15,564 nucleotides of DNA from SG8-41 sp035649495 (lineage in GTDB: Bacteria; Pseudomonadota; Gammaproteobacteria; Burkholderiales; SG8-41), in the NCBI GenBank assembly GCA_035649495.1, contig DASRJL010000171.1, positions 1-15,564 of the forward strand, given 5' to 3'. The notes beneath the pieces are model-generated. The model had not been told where the DNA came from. It saw only the letters and a program-made list of their open reading frames with translations, and made no database searches. A program made the position numbers and the translations under genes. This document shows positions 6,777-14,614 of the stretch, piece after piece (position 1 is the stretch's first letter; each line of letters starts with the position of its first letter).

Positions 6777-8705
6777 ATGTGCGGCATAACGGGCATATTT
6801 GACGGCAAGGGGCGGCGCGAGATCGACCGTGCGCTGCTCGTGCGCATGAACGAGTCCCAGCTCCATCGCGGTCCGGACGAAGGTGGGGTGCACCTGGAGC
6901 CGGGCATCGCGCTCGGCCACCGGCGCCTTTCCATCATCGATCTTTCCACCGGCCAGCAGCCCCTCTACAACGAGGACGGCAGCGTCTGCGTGATCTTCAA
7001 CGGCGAGATCTACAATTTCCAGGAGCTCGTTGCGGAGCTTGCGGCCTGCGGGCACTCGTTCCGCACCCATAGCGACACCGAGGTCATCGTTCACGGGTGG
7101 GAGGAGTGGGGTGAAGCCTGCGTCACCCGCTTCCGGGGCATGTTCGCGTTCGCGCTGTGGGACCGCAACCGCGAAACGCTGTTCCTCGCCCGCGACCGCC
7201 TCGGGGTGAAGCCGCTGTACTACGCGGAGCTTTCCGACGGCCTCTGGATCTTCGGCTCGGAATTGAAAGCGCTGCTCGTCCATCCCCGCCTGCCGCGCGA
7301 GATCGACCCGCTCGCGGTGGAGGAGTATTTCGCATACGGCTACGTGCCCGAGCCGCGCACGGTGTTTAAAGGGGTCTACAAGCTCGGGCCGGGCGCAACG
7401 CTGGCGGTAAGGCGCGGCGCGCCGGCGCCCCGGCCGGTGGTGTACTGGGACGCGCCGTTCAAGCCCTGTCCAGCCCTGACCGAGCAGGAGGCAAGCGAGG
7501 AGCTGGTCGGCCGCTTGCGCGAGTCCGTCAGGCTGCGCATGATCTCGGACGTCCCGCTCGGCGCGTTTCTTTCGGGCGGAGTGGACTCGAGCGCGGTGGT
7601 GGCGATGATGGCGGGTCTCTCGGCGGATCAGGTCGTCACCTGCTCGATTTCCTTCGGCGATTCCGCCTTCAACGAATCGACCTACGCCCAGGCGGTCGCG
7701 GACGCCTATCGCACGCGCCACCACGTCGAGCAAGTGGACCCGGATGATTTCAGCCTCGTGGACCGCCTTGCGGCGCTTTACGACGAGCCCTATGCCGACA
7801 GCTCGGCGATACCCACCTACCGGGTGTGCGAGCTGGCGCGAAAGAGCGTCACCGTAGCGCTGTCCGGGGACGGCGGCGACGAGAACTTTGGCGGCTACCG
7901 CCGCTACCGGTGGCACATGAACGAGGAGCGCGTGCGCTCGCTGTTGCCGCTCACCGTGCGCCGTCCCGTGTTCGGGCTGCTCGGGCATCTCTACCCGAAG
8001 GCGGATTGGGCACCGCGGCTGTTTCGCGCGAAATCCACGCTCCAGTCCCTGGCGCGCAACTCGGTCGAGGCCTATTTTCACAGCGTATCCATACTGCACG
8101 ACGGGATGCGCCGAGAGCTGTTCAGCGAGCGCTTCCGGTCCGAGCTGCAGGGTTACGCGGCAGTGGAAGTCCTGAGGGGGCACGCTGCGCGGGCGCCGTC
8201 GGACCATCCGCTGTCGCTCATCCAGTATCTCGATCTCAAGACCTATCTCGTGGGCGATATCAACACCAAGGTGGACCGCGCCAGCATGGCACACTCCCTG
8301 GAGGTGCGGGAGCCGCTCATGGATCACCCGCTCGTCGAATGGCTGTCGGGGCTGCCGCCGGAGCTGAAGCTGCGCGGCGGCGAAGGCAAGTACCTGCTGA
8401 AGAAGTCGCTGGAGCCGTACCTTTCCGACGAGATCCTGTACCGTCCGAAGATGGGCTTTGCCGTGCCTCTCGCGCGGTGGTTCCGCGGACCGCTCCGGCA
8501 GTCGGTGAGAAATGCCGTGCTGGGGCCGGTGCTTGCGGACACCGGCTGGTTCAACGCCGCCTATCTGAGGAGGCTCGTGGACGACCACCAGTCCGGCCTG
8601 CGCGACTACAGTGCGACTCTCTGGACGGTACTGATGTTCGAGTCGTTCTTGAGAAAAGTGATGGGCGCGCGGACCGCTCCTTCCGCCCGCGCGGTCGGTG
8701 ATTGA
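6777..8705 (+). CDS. Asparagine synthase-like amidotransferase 1, XrtA-associated
   Basis: The 642-residue protein has the class II glutamine amidotransferase domain of asparagine synthetase, starting with the catalytic Cys2 (MCGITGIF), then LHRGPDEGG (29-37), RRLSIIDLSTGQQP (49-62) and FNGEIYNF (74-81). The C-terminal ATP-binding domain has the PP-loop SGGVDSS (266-272) and SGDGGDENFGGYRRYR (363-378). It resembles the exosortase A-associated amidotransferases (TIGR03108). In polysaccharide loci such enzymes are thought to amidate sugar carboxylates rather than make free asparagine. The neighbouring uronate pathway makes a uronic acid a reasonable target, but that is inference. ATG 6777 lies three bases after the ugd stop; cleavage after Met to expose Cys2 fixes this start. 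Confidence 0.92.
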   Translation: MCGITGIFDGKGRREIDRALLVRMNESQLHRGPDEGGVHLEPGIALGHRRLSIIDLSTGQQPLYNEDGSVCVIFNGEIYNFQELVAELAACGHSFRTHSDTEVIVHGWEEWGEACVTRFRGMFAFALWDRNRETLFLARDRLGVKPLYYAELSDGLWIFGSELKALLVHPRLPREIDPLAVEEYFAYGYVPEPRTVFKGVYKLGPGATLAVRRGAPAPRPVVYWDAPFKPCPALTEQEASEELVGRLRESVRLRMISDVPLGAFLSGGVDSSAVVAMMAGLSADQVVTCSISFGDSAFNESTYAQAVADAYRTRHHVEQVDPDDFSLVDRLAALYDEPYADSSAIPTYRVCELARKSVTVALSGDGGDENFGGYRRYRWHMNEERVRSLLPLTVRRPVFGLLGHLYPKADWAPRLFRAKSTLQSLARNSVEAYFHSVSILHDGMRRELFSERFRSELQGYAAVEVLRGHAARAPSDHPLSLIQYLDLKTYLVGDINTKVDRASMAHSLEVREPLMDHPLVEWLSGLPPELKLRGGEGKYLLKKSLEPYLSDEILYRPKMGFAVPLARWFRGPLRQSVRNAVLGPVLADTGWFNAAYLRRLVDDHQSGLRDYSATLWTVLMFESFLRKVMGARTAPSARAVGD

Positions 8706-9943
8706 TGCGCGTCATCCACATCCTCGATCACTCGATCCCGCTGCACAGCGGCTACGCCTTCCGCACGCTGTCCATACTGAAGGAGCAGCGGGCGCTCGGG
8801 TGGGAGACGTTCCACCTCACCGGTCCCAAGCAGGGGACCGGTACCGAGCGCGAAGAGGAGGTGGACGGATGGCGCTTCTACCGCACGCCCCCTCCCGGCG
8901 GCATGCTGGAAGGGGTGCCCGGGTTGGCTGAAATCGAGCTGATGGGTGAGATCGCCTACCGCGTCGAGCAGGTCGCGCGGCGCGTACGGCCGCACATCCT
9001 GCACGCTCATTCGCCGGTGCTGAACGTCATACCCGCGCTGTGGGTGGGCAGGCGGCTGGGTATCCCCGTGGTCTACGAGCTGAGAGCGCTGTGGGAGGAT
9101 GCGGCCGTGGATCACGGCACGGCGCGCGAGGGCGGCTTGCGCTACCGGCTGAGCCGGGGCCTGGAGACCTGGGCGCTGCGGCGGGTCAGCGCGGTGACGA
9201 CCATCTGCGAGGGACTGCGCGGGGAAATAGCCGCCCGCGGCATCTCTCCCGACAAGGTCACCGTCATTCCCAATGCGGTGGACATCGAGGACTTCTCCAC
9301 GGGAGGCGTGGCGGACCCCGTCTTGAGGCAGCGCCTCGGCCTCGACGGCTCGCTCGTGCTCGGATTCATCGGCTCCTTCTACGCCTACGAGGGGCTCGCC
9401 GTGCTGCTGCAGGCCCTGCGCGGGCTCCTGGATCGGGGCGAGAACGTGCGGGCGCTGCTGGTCGGCGGAGGGCGCCAGGAGACGGAACTGAAGCAGCTGG
9501 CGGCCGGGCTCGGCATCTCGGAGCGGGTTGTCTTCGCCGGCCGCGTTCCCCACAGCGAAGTCCAGCGCTACTACGACCTCATCGACCTGCTGGTATATCC
9601 GCGCCTGTCCATGCGGCTGACCGAGCTGGTCACGCCGCTGAAGCCGCTCGAAGCCATGGCCCAGGGGCGACTGCTCGTCGCCTCCGACGTCGGCGGCCAC
9701 CGCGAGCTGATCCGCCACAACGAAACGGGAATGCTGTTCAAGGCGGGCGATCCCGAGGCGCTCGCCACGGCGGTCCTCGACATACTGCACCATCCCGGGC
9801 GCTGGCCGGCGCTGAAGGAAAGGGCGCGCGCGTTCGTGGAGAACGAGCGCAACTGGTGCGCCTCGGTCGCCCGCTACCGCGGCGTATACGAGCCTCTTCT
9901 CAGCGGACGGAATGCGCCGGCTTTCGGCGCGACACATTCGTGA
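8705..9943 (+). CDS. GT4 glycosyltransferase, exosortase A-associated (TIGR04063-like)
   Basis: This 412-residue GT-B glycosyltransferase carries signatures of the exosortase A-linked TIGR04063 group: HILDHSIPLHSGYAFRTLSI near residues 5-24 and YELRALWEDAAVDHGT at 124-139. The acceptor half is followed by VTVIPNAVDIEDF (185-197) and a donor half containing RLTELVTPLKPLEAMAQG and VASDVGGHRELI. It would add one sugar to the growing repeat unit at the cytoplasmic membrane face; specificity cannot be read from sequence. The ATG overlaps the amidotransferase stop by one base (TGATG), suggesting translational coupling; no good ribosome binding site is seen. A TTG one codon earlier is possible. Confidence 0.9.
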   Translation: MRVIHILDHSIPLHSGYAFRTLSILKEQRALGWETFHLTGPKQGTGTEREEEVDGWRFYRTPPPGGMLEGVPGLAEIELMGEIAYRVEQVARRVRPHILHAHSPVLNVIPALWVGRRLGIPVVYELRALWEDAAVDHGTAREGGLRYRLSRGLETWALRRVSAVTTICEGLRGEIAARGISPDKVTVIPNAVDIEDFSTGGVADPVLRQRLGLDGSLVLGFIGSFYAYEGLAVLLQALRGLLDRGENVRALLVGGGRQETELKQLAAGLGISERVVFAGRVPHSEVQRYYDLIDLLVYPRLSMRLTELVTPLKPLEAMAQGRLLVASDVGGHRELIRHNETGMLFKAGDPEALATAVLDILHHPGRWPALKERARAFVENERNWCASVARYRGVYEPLLSGRNAPAFGATHS

Positions 9944-9944
9944 T

Positions 9945-11069
9945 ATGGCGATACCGATGTCCGATGCGGCTCTGAGGATCGGCCTGGTGGGACCCCTCCC
10001 GCCGCCGTCGGGCGGAATGGCCAACCAGACCCGGCAGCTTGCCCGGTTGCTCGGCGAGGAAGGGTTGAACGTGGAGATCGTCCAGGTCAATGCCCCCTAC
10101 AGGCCGTCCTGGATCGAGTCACTGCACGGGGTAAGGGCGTTCTTTCGCCTCGTCCCGTATCTGGTACAGCTGTGGATCTCGGCGGGGCGCGTGCGATTGT
10201 TTCACGTGATGGCCAACTCCGGTTGGGCCTGGCACCTCTTTGCGGCGCCCGCCATCTGGATCGCGAAGCTGCGCGGCATTCCGGTGGTGGTGAATTACCG
10301 GGGCGGTGGCGCCCGGGAATTCCTGGAGACGTCGATATTCTGGATCAGGCCGACGCTGCGGCTCGCCGACCGCCTGATCGTTCCGTCGGGCTTCCTGCAG
10401 GAGGTTTTCCGGGATTTCGGTGTCGCCGCGGAGGTCGTGCCGAACGTGATCGATCTCGACCGCTTCTCGGCGCGGACGGAACCCGGCGGCGGGGGCGGCG
10501 ACAGGCCTCATCTCATCGTCACGCGCAATCTCGAGCCCTTGTACGACATAGGCGCGGCGATTCGCACGCTCGCCATCGTGCGCAGAGCGCGGCCGGGCGC
10601 GCGGCTGACGATCGCGGGCAGCGGCCCCGAGCGCGACCGGCTCGCTGCCCTGGCGCAGTCGCTCGGCGCGGGCGACAGCGTCGTTTTCACCGGCCGGCTC
10701 GACAACGAGCGTATCGCCGGGCTGTATCGAGAAGCCGACATCTCCATCAATCCCAGCCTGGTGGACAACATGCCGAACTCGATACTCGAGTCGCTCGCGA
10801 GCGGCGTGCCCGTCGTGAGCACCGACGTGGGCGGCGTTCGCTACGTGGTCGAGCACCGGAAAACCGCCCTGCTGGTTCCCCCGCGCGACGCGGAAGCGAT
10901 GGCGGGCGCGGTTCTCGAGCTCCTCGACCACCCGGAAACGGCCGGGCGACTGGCACGGGCGGGGCGGGAAGCCGTGCAGCAGTACACCTGGGCGCAGGTG
11001 CGGCCGCTCCTGCTCGCCGTCTACCAGGAGGCATGCCGCACCGCGCCGCGACATGCTCCCGCCAAGTGA
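9945..11069 (+). CDS. GT4 family glycosyltransferase
   Basis: A 374-residue GT-B enzyme. The N-terminal half has GLVGPLPPPSGGMANQTRQL (13-32), including the glycine-rich nucleotide-sugar loop, and NYRGGGAREFL (117-127). The C-terminal half has RNLEPLYDIGAAIRT (194-208), IAGSGPERDRL (223-233) and GVPVVSTDVGGVRYVVEH (287-304). The usual E-x7-E appears as Asp274 and Glu282 (DNMPNSILE), so the first acidic residue is Asp. A GGGGG run (181-185) marks the interdomain linker. ATG 9945 begins one base after the upstream stop. The frame extends back to an ATG at 9912, inside the previous gene, but the extra residues look unrelated. ATG 9957 is a second possible start. Donor and acceptor are unknown; position suggests assembly of the same repeat unit. 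Confidence 0.85.
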   Translation: MAIPMSDAALRIGLVGPLPPPSGGMANQTRQLARLLGEEGLNVEIVQVNAPYRPSWIESLHGVRAFFRLVPYLVQLWISAGRVRLFHVMANSGWAWHLFAAPAIWIAKLRGIPVVVNYRGGGAREFLETSIFWIRPTLRLADRLIVPSGFLQEVFRDFGVAAEVVPNVIDLDRFSARTEPGGGGGDRPHLIVTRNLEPLYDIGAAIRTLAIVRRARPGARLTIAGSGPERDRLAALAQSLGAGDSVVFTGRLDNERIAGLYREADISINPSLVDNMPNSILESLASGVPVVSTDVGGVRYVVEHRKTALLVPPRDAEAMAGAVLELLDHPETAGRLARAGREAVQQYTWAQVRPLLLAVYQEACRTAPRHAPAK

Positions 11070-11074
11070 GCCGC

Positions 11075-12436
11075 ATGCCGCACACGAGCGCCTGGACCGC
11101 GCTTTGCTCCTCGGTTCTGTTTCCCCTGCACGAGCGACTGAAGCGACACGACTCCACCGCCCGCCTGCGCGCGCTCGAGGAGTCCCAGTGGTGGCCGGCG
11201 CAGCGCATCGAGCAGCAGCGCGTGGAGCGCCTGCGCGAGTTCCTCGTCACCGTTTCCGCCACCGTCCCCTATTACGCCCGCGTGTTCGCCGAGAGCGGCT
11301 TCGTTCCCGGGCGGGTCGGCGCGGTGGCGGATCTTGCCGCGATTCCGCTGCTCACCAAGGCCCTCATCCGTTCCCATACCGATGAGCTCAAGGCACGCGG
11401 CGCCCGCTCGCTCATCCGCTACAACACGGGCGGATCCAGCGGCGAGCCTCTGGTGTTCTTTATGGGCCGGGACCGCGTGAGCCACGACGTGGCGGCCAAG
11501 TGGCGGGCCACCCGCTGGTGGGGAGTGGACATCGGCGATCCCGAGATCGTGGTGTGGGGCTCGCCCATAGAGCTGGGCGCGCAGGACCGCGTTCGCGCGT
11601 TGCGCGACCGCGTGCTGCGCACGACGCTTCTCCCGGCGTTCGAGATGTCCAGGGCAAAGCTCGACGGGTTCGTCGCGGCAATCCGCGCGCGACGCCCCGC
11701 CATGGTGTTCGGCTATCCATCCGCGCTCGCGCACATCGCGCAGCACGCGGCGAGCCGGGGACAGGCGCTCGATGACATCGGCGTGCGCGTCGTCTTCGTG
11801 ACTTCCGAGCGGCTGTATCCCGAGCAGCGCGAGCTGATCGCGCGCGCCTTCGGATGCAGGGTGGCGAACGGCTACGGCGGCCGCGACGCGGGCTTCATCG
11901 CGCACGAGTGTCCCGCCGGCGCGATGCACATCACCGCGGAGGACATCATCGTCGAGATCGTGGACGGGCAGGGCAGGCCGCAGCCGCCCGGCGTCGCCGG
12001 GGAGATCGTCGTTACCCACCTTGCCACGGCCAGCTTTCCCTTCGTTCGCTACCGGACCGGCGACGTCGGCGTGCTCGATGCGGAAACCTGCGGCTGCGGC
12101 CGCGGCCTGCCGCTCATCAGGGAGATACAGGGCCGGACCACCGATTTCGTGGTCGCGCGCGACGGAACGGTCATGCACGGGCTTGCGCTCGTCTACATCG
12201 TGCGGGATCTGCCCGGGATCAGGCAATTCAAGATCGTGCAGGAGAGCGTCGAGCATACCCGCGTCCTGCTGGCCGTGGACCCGGGCTTCGATCCCGCCAG
12301 CGTGGAGGGCATACGCAACGGCATGGCCGAGCGCCTGGGCGCCCGGGTAAGAATCGACGTGGACATCGTGGCGGACATCCCGGGGGAGACGTCGGGGAAG
12401 TACCGCTACGTGGTGAGCAAAGCGGTCGCGTCGTAA
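11075..12436 (+). CDS. PaaK/CapK-like adenylate-forming enzyme (AMP-dependent ligase family)
   Basis: The 453-residue protein resembles phenylacetate-CoA ligase and the CapK-like proteins of capsule loci. Visible motifs are the ATP-binding loop YNTGGSSGEP (116-125), FGYPSALAHIAQHA (212-225), VTSERLYPEQRELI (242-255), NGYGGRDAGFIAHEC (265-279), YRTGDVG (326-332), CGCGRGLP (339-346) and a C-terminal GETSGKYRYVVSK with Lys442 where the adenylation lysine is expected. Family chemistry is carboxylate activation with ATP, often followed by thioester formation. CapK-like members of polysaccharide clusters have no settled role; activating an acyl or amino acid group for sugar decoration is inference. 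The frame is open far upstream, but that part is a shadow of the glycosyltransferase gene. A GTG at 11066, overlapping the upstream stop as GTGA, is an alternative start. No neighbouring acyl carrier protein is seen. Confidence 0.87.
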   Translation: MPHTSAWTALCSSVLFPLHERLKRHDSTARLRALEESQWWPAQRIEQQRVERLREFLVTVSATVPYYARVFAESGFVPGRVGAVADLAAIPLLTKALIRSHTDELKARGARSLIRYNTGGSSGEPLVFFMGRDRVSHDVAAKWRATRWWGVDIGDPEIVVWGSPIELGAQDRVRALRDRVLRTTLLPAFEMSRAKLDGFVAAIRARRPAMVFGYPSALAHIAQHAASRGQALDDIGVRVVFVTSERLYPEQRELIARAFGCRVANGYGGRDAGFIAHECPAGAMHITAEDIIVEIVDGQGRPQPPGVAGEIVVTHLATASFPFVRYRTGDVGVLDAETCGCGRGLPLIREIQGRTTDFVVARDGTVMHGLALVYIVRDLPGIRQFKIVQESVEHTRVLLAVDPGFDPASVEGIRNGMAERLGARVRIDVDIVADIPGETSGKYRYVVSKAVAS

Positions 12437-12481
12437 CGACGGGCGCTCGAGTGCGGGTAAACAAACGCGGCTGAACGGGCA

Positions 12482-14425
12482 ATGTGCGGGATATACGGCA
12501 TCATCAATCTTGACGGCGCGCCTGCCGATGCGGCGCTCATGCCCGCGATGGGCCGCGTCACCACGCACCGCGGCCCGGACGACGAGGGCATGCATGCCGA
12601 CGGCCCCTGCCTCATCGGCATGCGGCGTCTGTCCATCATCGATCTCTCCGGCGGACATCAGCCGCTGTCGAACGCCGATGGCACGCTATGGCTGGTCTGC
12701 AACGGCGAGATCTACAACTTCCGCGAGCTGCGGCACGAGCTGGAGGCGCGGGGCCACCGCTTCAGCACCGGCTCCGACAGCGAAACGATACTGCACGGTT
12801 ACGCCGAGTGGGGCGACGCGTTCGTTCACCGGTTGAACGGCATGTTCGGCTTCGCGTTGTGGGACGCCCGGCGCCGCCGGCTGCTGGTCGGGCGCGACCG
12901 GCTTGGGGTGAAACCGATCTACGTCTATCGTGACGCCCGCCGCCTCGCTTTTGCGTCCGAGGCGAAAGCCCTCCTGGCGCTGCCCGGCATTGCCGCGGGC
13001 CTCGATCCGGCCGCGCTCTCGACTTATCTCAACCTGGGCTACGTCGCCGCGCCCCATTCCATGTTCCGCGGTATCGCCAAGCTGCCGCCGGCGACCGTGC
13101 TTTCGATCGAGGACGGCCGCGTCGAGGAGCGCCGCTACTGGCGGATGCCCGACGCGACGGACCAGCGCACGAGCGAGCGGGAGTGGATCGAGCGGCTGAG
13201 AGCCCGCCTCGAGGAGTCCGTGCGCATGCAGATGGTAAGCGACGTCCCGATCGGGGCGTTCCTTTCCGGCGGCATAGATTCGAGCGCGGTCGTCGGGTAC
13301 ATGGCGGCCCACAGCGACCGGCCGATACGCACCTACGCCATCGGCTTCAAGGGCGCCGCCGCGGAGGAGTACTACAACGAGCTGCCGTACGCGCGTCGCG
13401 TCGCGGAGTTGTTCCGGACGGACCATCACGAAATCGTCGTGCGTCCCGACGTCGTCGCCCTGCTGCCGAAGCTCCTGTGGCACATGGACGAGCCCTTGTC
13501 GGACACCGCGTTCATCACGACTTTCCTCGTGTCGGAGTTCGCCCGGCGCGACGTGACGGTGATACTCTCCGGGGTCGGCGGGGACGAGCTTTTCGGCGGC
13601 TACCGGCGCTACCTGGGCAACCACTACCAGGCGTACTTCGACCGGCTGCCGGGTTGGGCGCGGCGGGCCGCATCAAAGGTCGGCGGGCGTCTGCCGAGCG
13701 ACCGGCATTCACCCTTGCTCAATCTGTCGCGGCTGGCGAAGGGCTTTCTCGAGAGCGCCGACCTGCCTTTCGAGGAGCGCTACCGGGCCTACGTGCAGGT
13801 TTTTCCGCTGGAAGAGGTCCGGCGGATGCTGAAAGTAGAGAGCCCGGCGCGGCCGGATCTCATCGGCGCGGCGTTCGGCCACGCGGCCGGGGAGGATGCG
13901 TTGAACCGCATGCTTGCCGTGGACGCCGAGACCCAGCTGCCCGATGACCTGCTGCTCCTGACAGACAAGATGAGCATGGCCGTTTCGCTGGAGTGCCGCG
14001 TTCCCCTGCTGGACCACGAGCTGGTGGAGCTTGCGGCGCGCATGCCGGAAGGCGTCAAGATCCGCGGCGGCCGTCTGAAGCACGCCATGAAAGAGGCCGT
14101 AAGCGATCTCCTGCCGCGCGACATCCTGGAGCGGAAGAAGCGCGGATTCGGCACCCCGATGGGCGCGTGGCTCAAGCAGGACCTTGCCCCGCTCGTGCGC
14201 GGGTTGCTGTCGGAACGCGTAGTGGGCGGACGCGGCCTGTTCCATTACCGGGCGGTGCGGGAGCTGATTCTTGCGCATGAGTCGAACCGGGTGGACGGCA
14301 CCGACCGGCTGCTGGCGTTGATCAACCTCGAGATCTGGTCGCGGCTTTATCTCGACGGCCGCACGCCGGAGGATGTTACGGCCGAAATGAAAGGGATGAT
14401 GGCGCCTCAGGCTGCCGCTATCTGA
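12482..14425 (+). CDS. Asparagine synthase-like amidotransferase 2
   Basis: A second glutamine-dependent amidotransferase, 647 residues. The class II domain begins with Cys2 (MCGIYGIINL), followed by THRGPDDEGMH (28-38), RRLSIIDLSGGHQP (48-61) and CNGEIYNF (73-80). The synthetase domain has the PP-loop SGGIDSS (262-268). The second ATP-site motif reads SGVGGDELFGGYRRY (363-377), with Val where amidotransferase 1 has Asp. DEPLSDTAFITTFLVSE replaces the DEPYADSSAIPTY of the first enzyme. It is therefore a diverged relative, not a recent duplicate, and probably amidates a different carboxylate. It begins 45 bases after the PaaK-like gene with only a weak ribosome binding site. Free asparagine synthesis is an alternative role but is less likely in this context. 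Confidence 0.9.
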   Translation: MCGIYGIINLDGAPADAALMPAMGRVTTHRGPDDEGMHADGPCLIGMRRLSIIDLSGGHQPLSNADGTLWLVCNGEIYNFRELRHELEARGHRFSTGSDSETILHGYAEWGDAFVHRLNGMFGFALWDARRRRLLVGRDRLGVKPIYVYRDARRLAFASEAKALLALPGIAAGLDPAALSTYLNLGYVAAPHSMFRGIAKLPPATVLSIEDGRVEERRYWRMPDATDQRTSEREWIERLRARLEESVRMQMVSDVPIGAFLSGGIDSSAVVGYMAAHSDRPIRTYAIGFKGAAAEEYYNELPYARRVAELFRTDHHEIVVRPDVVALLPKLLWHMDEPLSDTAFITTFLVSEFARRDVTVILSGVGGDELFGGYRRYLGNHYQAYFDRLPGWARRAASKVGGRLPSDRHSPLLNLSRLAKGFLESADLPFEERYRAYVQVFPLEEVRRMLKVESPARPDLIGAAFGHAAGEDALNRMLAVDAETQLPDDLLLLTDKMSMAVSLECRVPLLDHELVELAARMPEGVKIRGGRLKHAMKEAVSDLLPRDILERKKRGFGTPMGAWLKQDLAPLVRGLLSERVVGGRGLFHYRAVRELILAHESNRVDGTDRLLALINLEIWSRLYLDGRTPEDVTAEMKGMMAPQAAAI

Positions 14426-14434
14426 ACTGGCCTC

Positions 14435-14495
14435 GAAACCGGGCCCGCGGGATGACGGCGGCGGATGGCCCACCGGGCCGGCGGGCGACGGTTTC
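14435..14495 (+). terminator. Composite hairpin downstream of amidotransferase 2 (possible terminator)
   Basis: GAAACCG (14435-14441) pairs with CGGTTTC (14489-14495). Directly inside, GCCCGC (14443-14448) pairs with GCGGGC (14481-14486). A further hairpin GGCCC-ACC-GGGCC (14467-14479) sits in the loop. It begins ten bases after the stop codon. No T-run follows, so it may be a Rho-assisted terminator, an RNA-stabilising 3' structure, or a barrier between the operon and the promoter downstream. The symmetry is directly visible; the function is inferred. Confidence 0.45.
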
Positions 14496-14505
14496 AACAG
14501 GAATC

Positions 14506-14518
14506 CGGCACGATGCCG
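14506..14518. promoter_or_regulatory. Dyad, candidate activator (enhancer) site for the sigma-54 promoter
   Basis: CGGCA-CGA-TGCCG is a perfect 5-bp dyad around three bases. Its centre is about 83 bases upstream of the transcript start predicted from the -24/-12 element, within the usual range for bacterial enhancer-binding proteins. It is flanked by GGAATCC (14500-14506) and its reverse complement GGATTCC (14533-14539), 33 bases apart. Which of these, if any, is bound is unknown. Confidence 0.35.
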
Positions 14519-14567
14519 TTAAGCCAATAGCGGGATTCCGACGGACGGGCCCAATTACTCCTTGCGG

Positions 14568-14584
14568 TTGGCATGTATCTTGCT
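14568..14584 (+). promoter_or_regulatory. Sigma-54 (RpoN) -24/-12 promoter
   Basis: TTGGCATGTATCTTGCT matches the sigma-54 consensus YTGGCACG-N4-TTGCW with one mismatch (T for C in CACG). The GG of the -24 element (14570-14571) and the GC of the -12 element (14582-14583) are exactly 12 bases apart, as required. Transcription would start near 14595, in an AT-rich patch, leaving about 20 bases of leader before the GTG at 14615. XrtA/PEP-CTERM systems are known to carry a sigma-54-dependent response regulator (PrsR) with its histidine kinase (PrsK), so an RpoN promoter fits the locus. Not shown experimentally here. Confidence 0.72.
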
Positions 14585-14614
14585 GTAATTAATTGATTTG
14601 TTGCTGATTCGACC

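Noticed and set aside
5403..8588. Very long open frame on the minus strand, about 1061 codons, opposite the dehydrogenase and amidotransferase 1 genes
   Set aside because: It lies exactly opposite genes with intact catalytic motifs. Its translation is rich in Arg, His, Ala and Val without recognisable domains. Long antisense frames are expected in GC-rich genes with strong third-position bias.
10172..11074. Upstream extension of the PaaK-like reading frame by about 300 codons, a possible fusion protein
   Set aside because: It is the shifted frame of the GT4 gene at 9945-11069. The translation is Arg/Gly-rich and motif-free, and family homology begins only near 11075.
6777..14425. The two amidotransferase genes as a recent tandem duplication
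   Set aside because: They differ at many positions, including ATP-site and acceptor-side segments, and are separated by three unrelated genes, so recent duplication is not supported.
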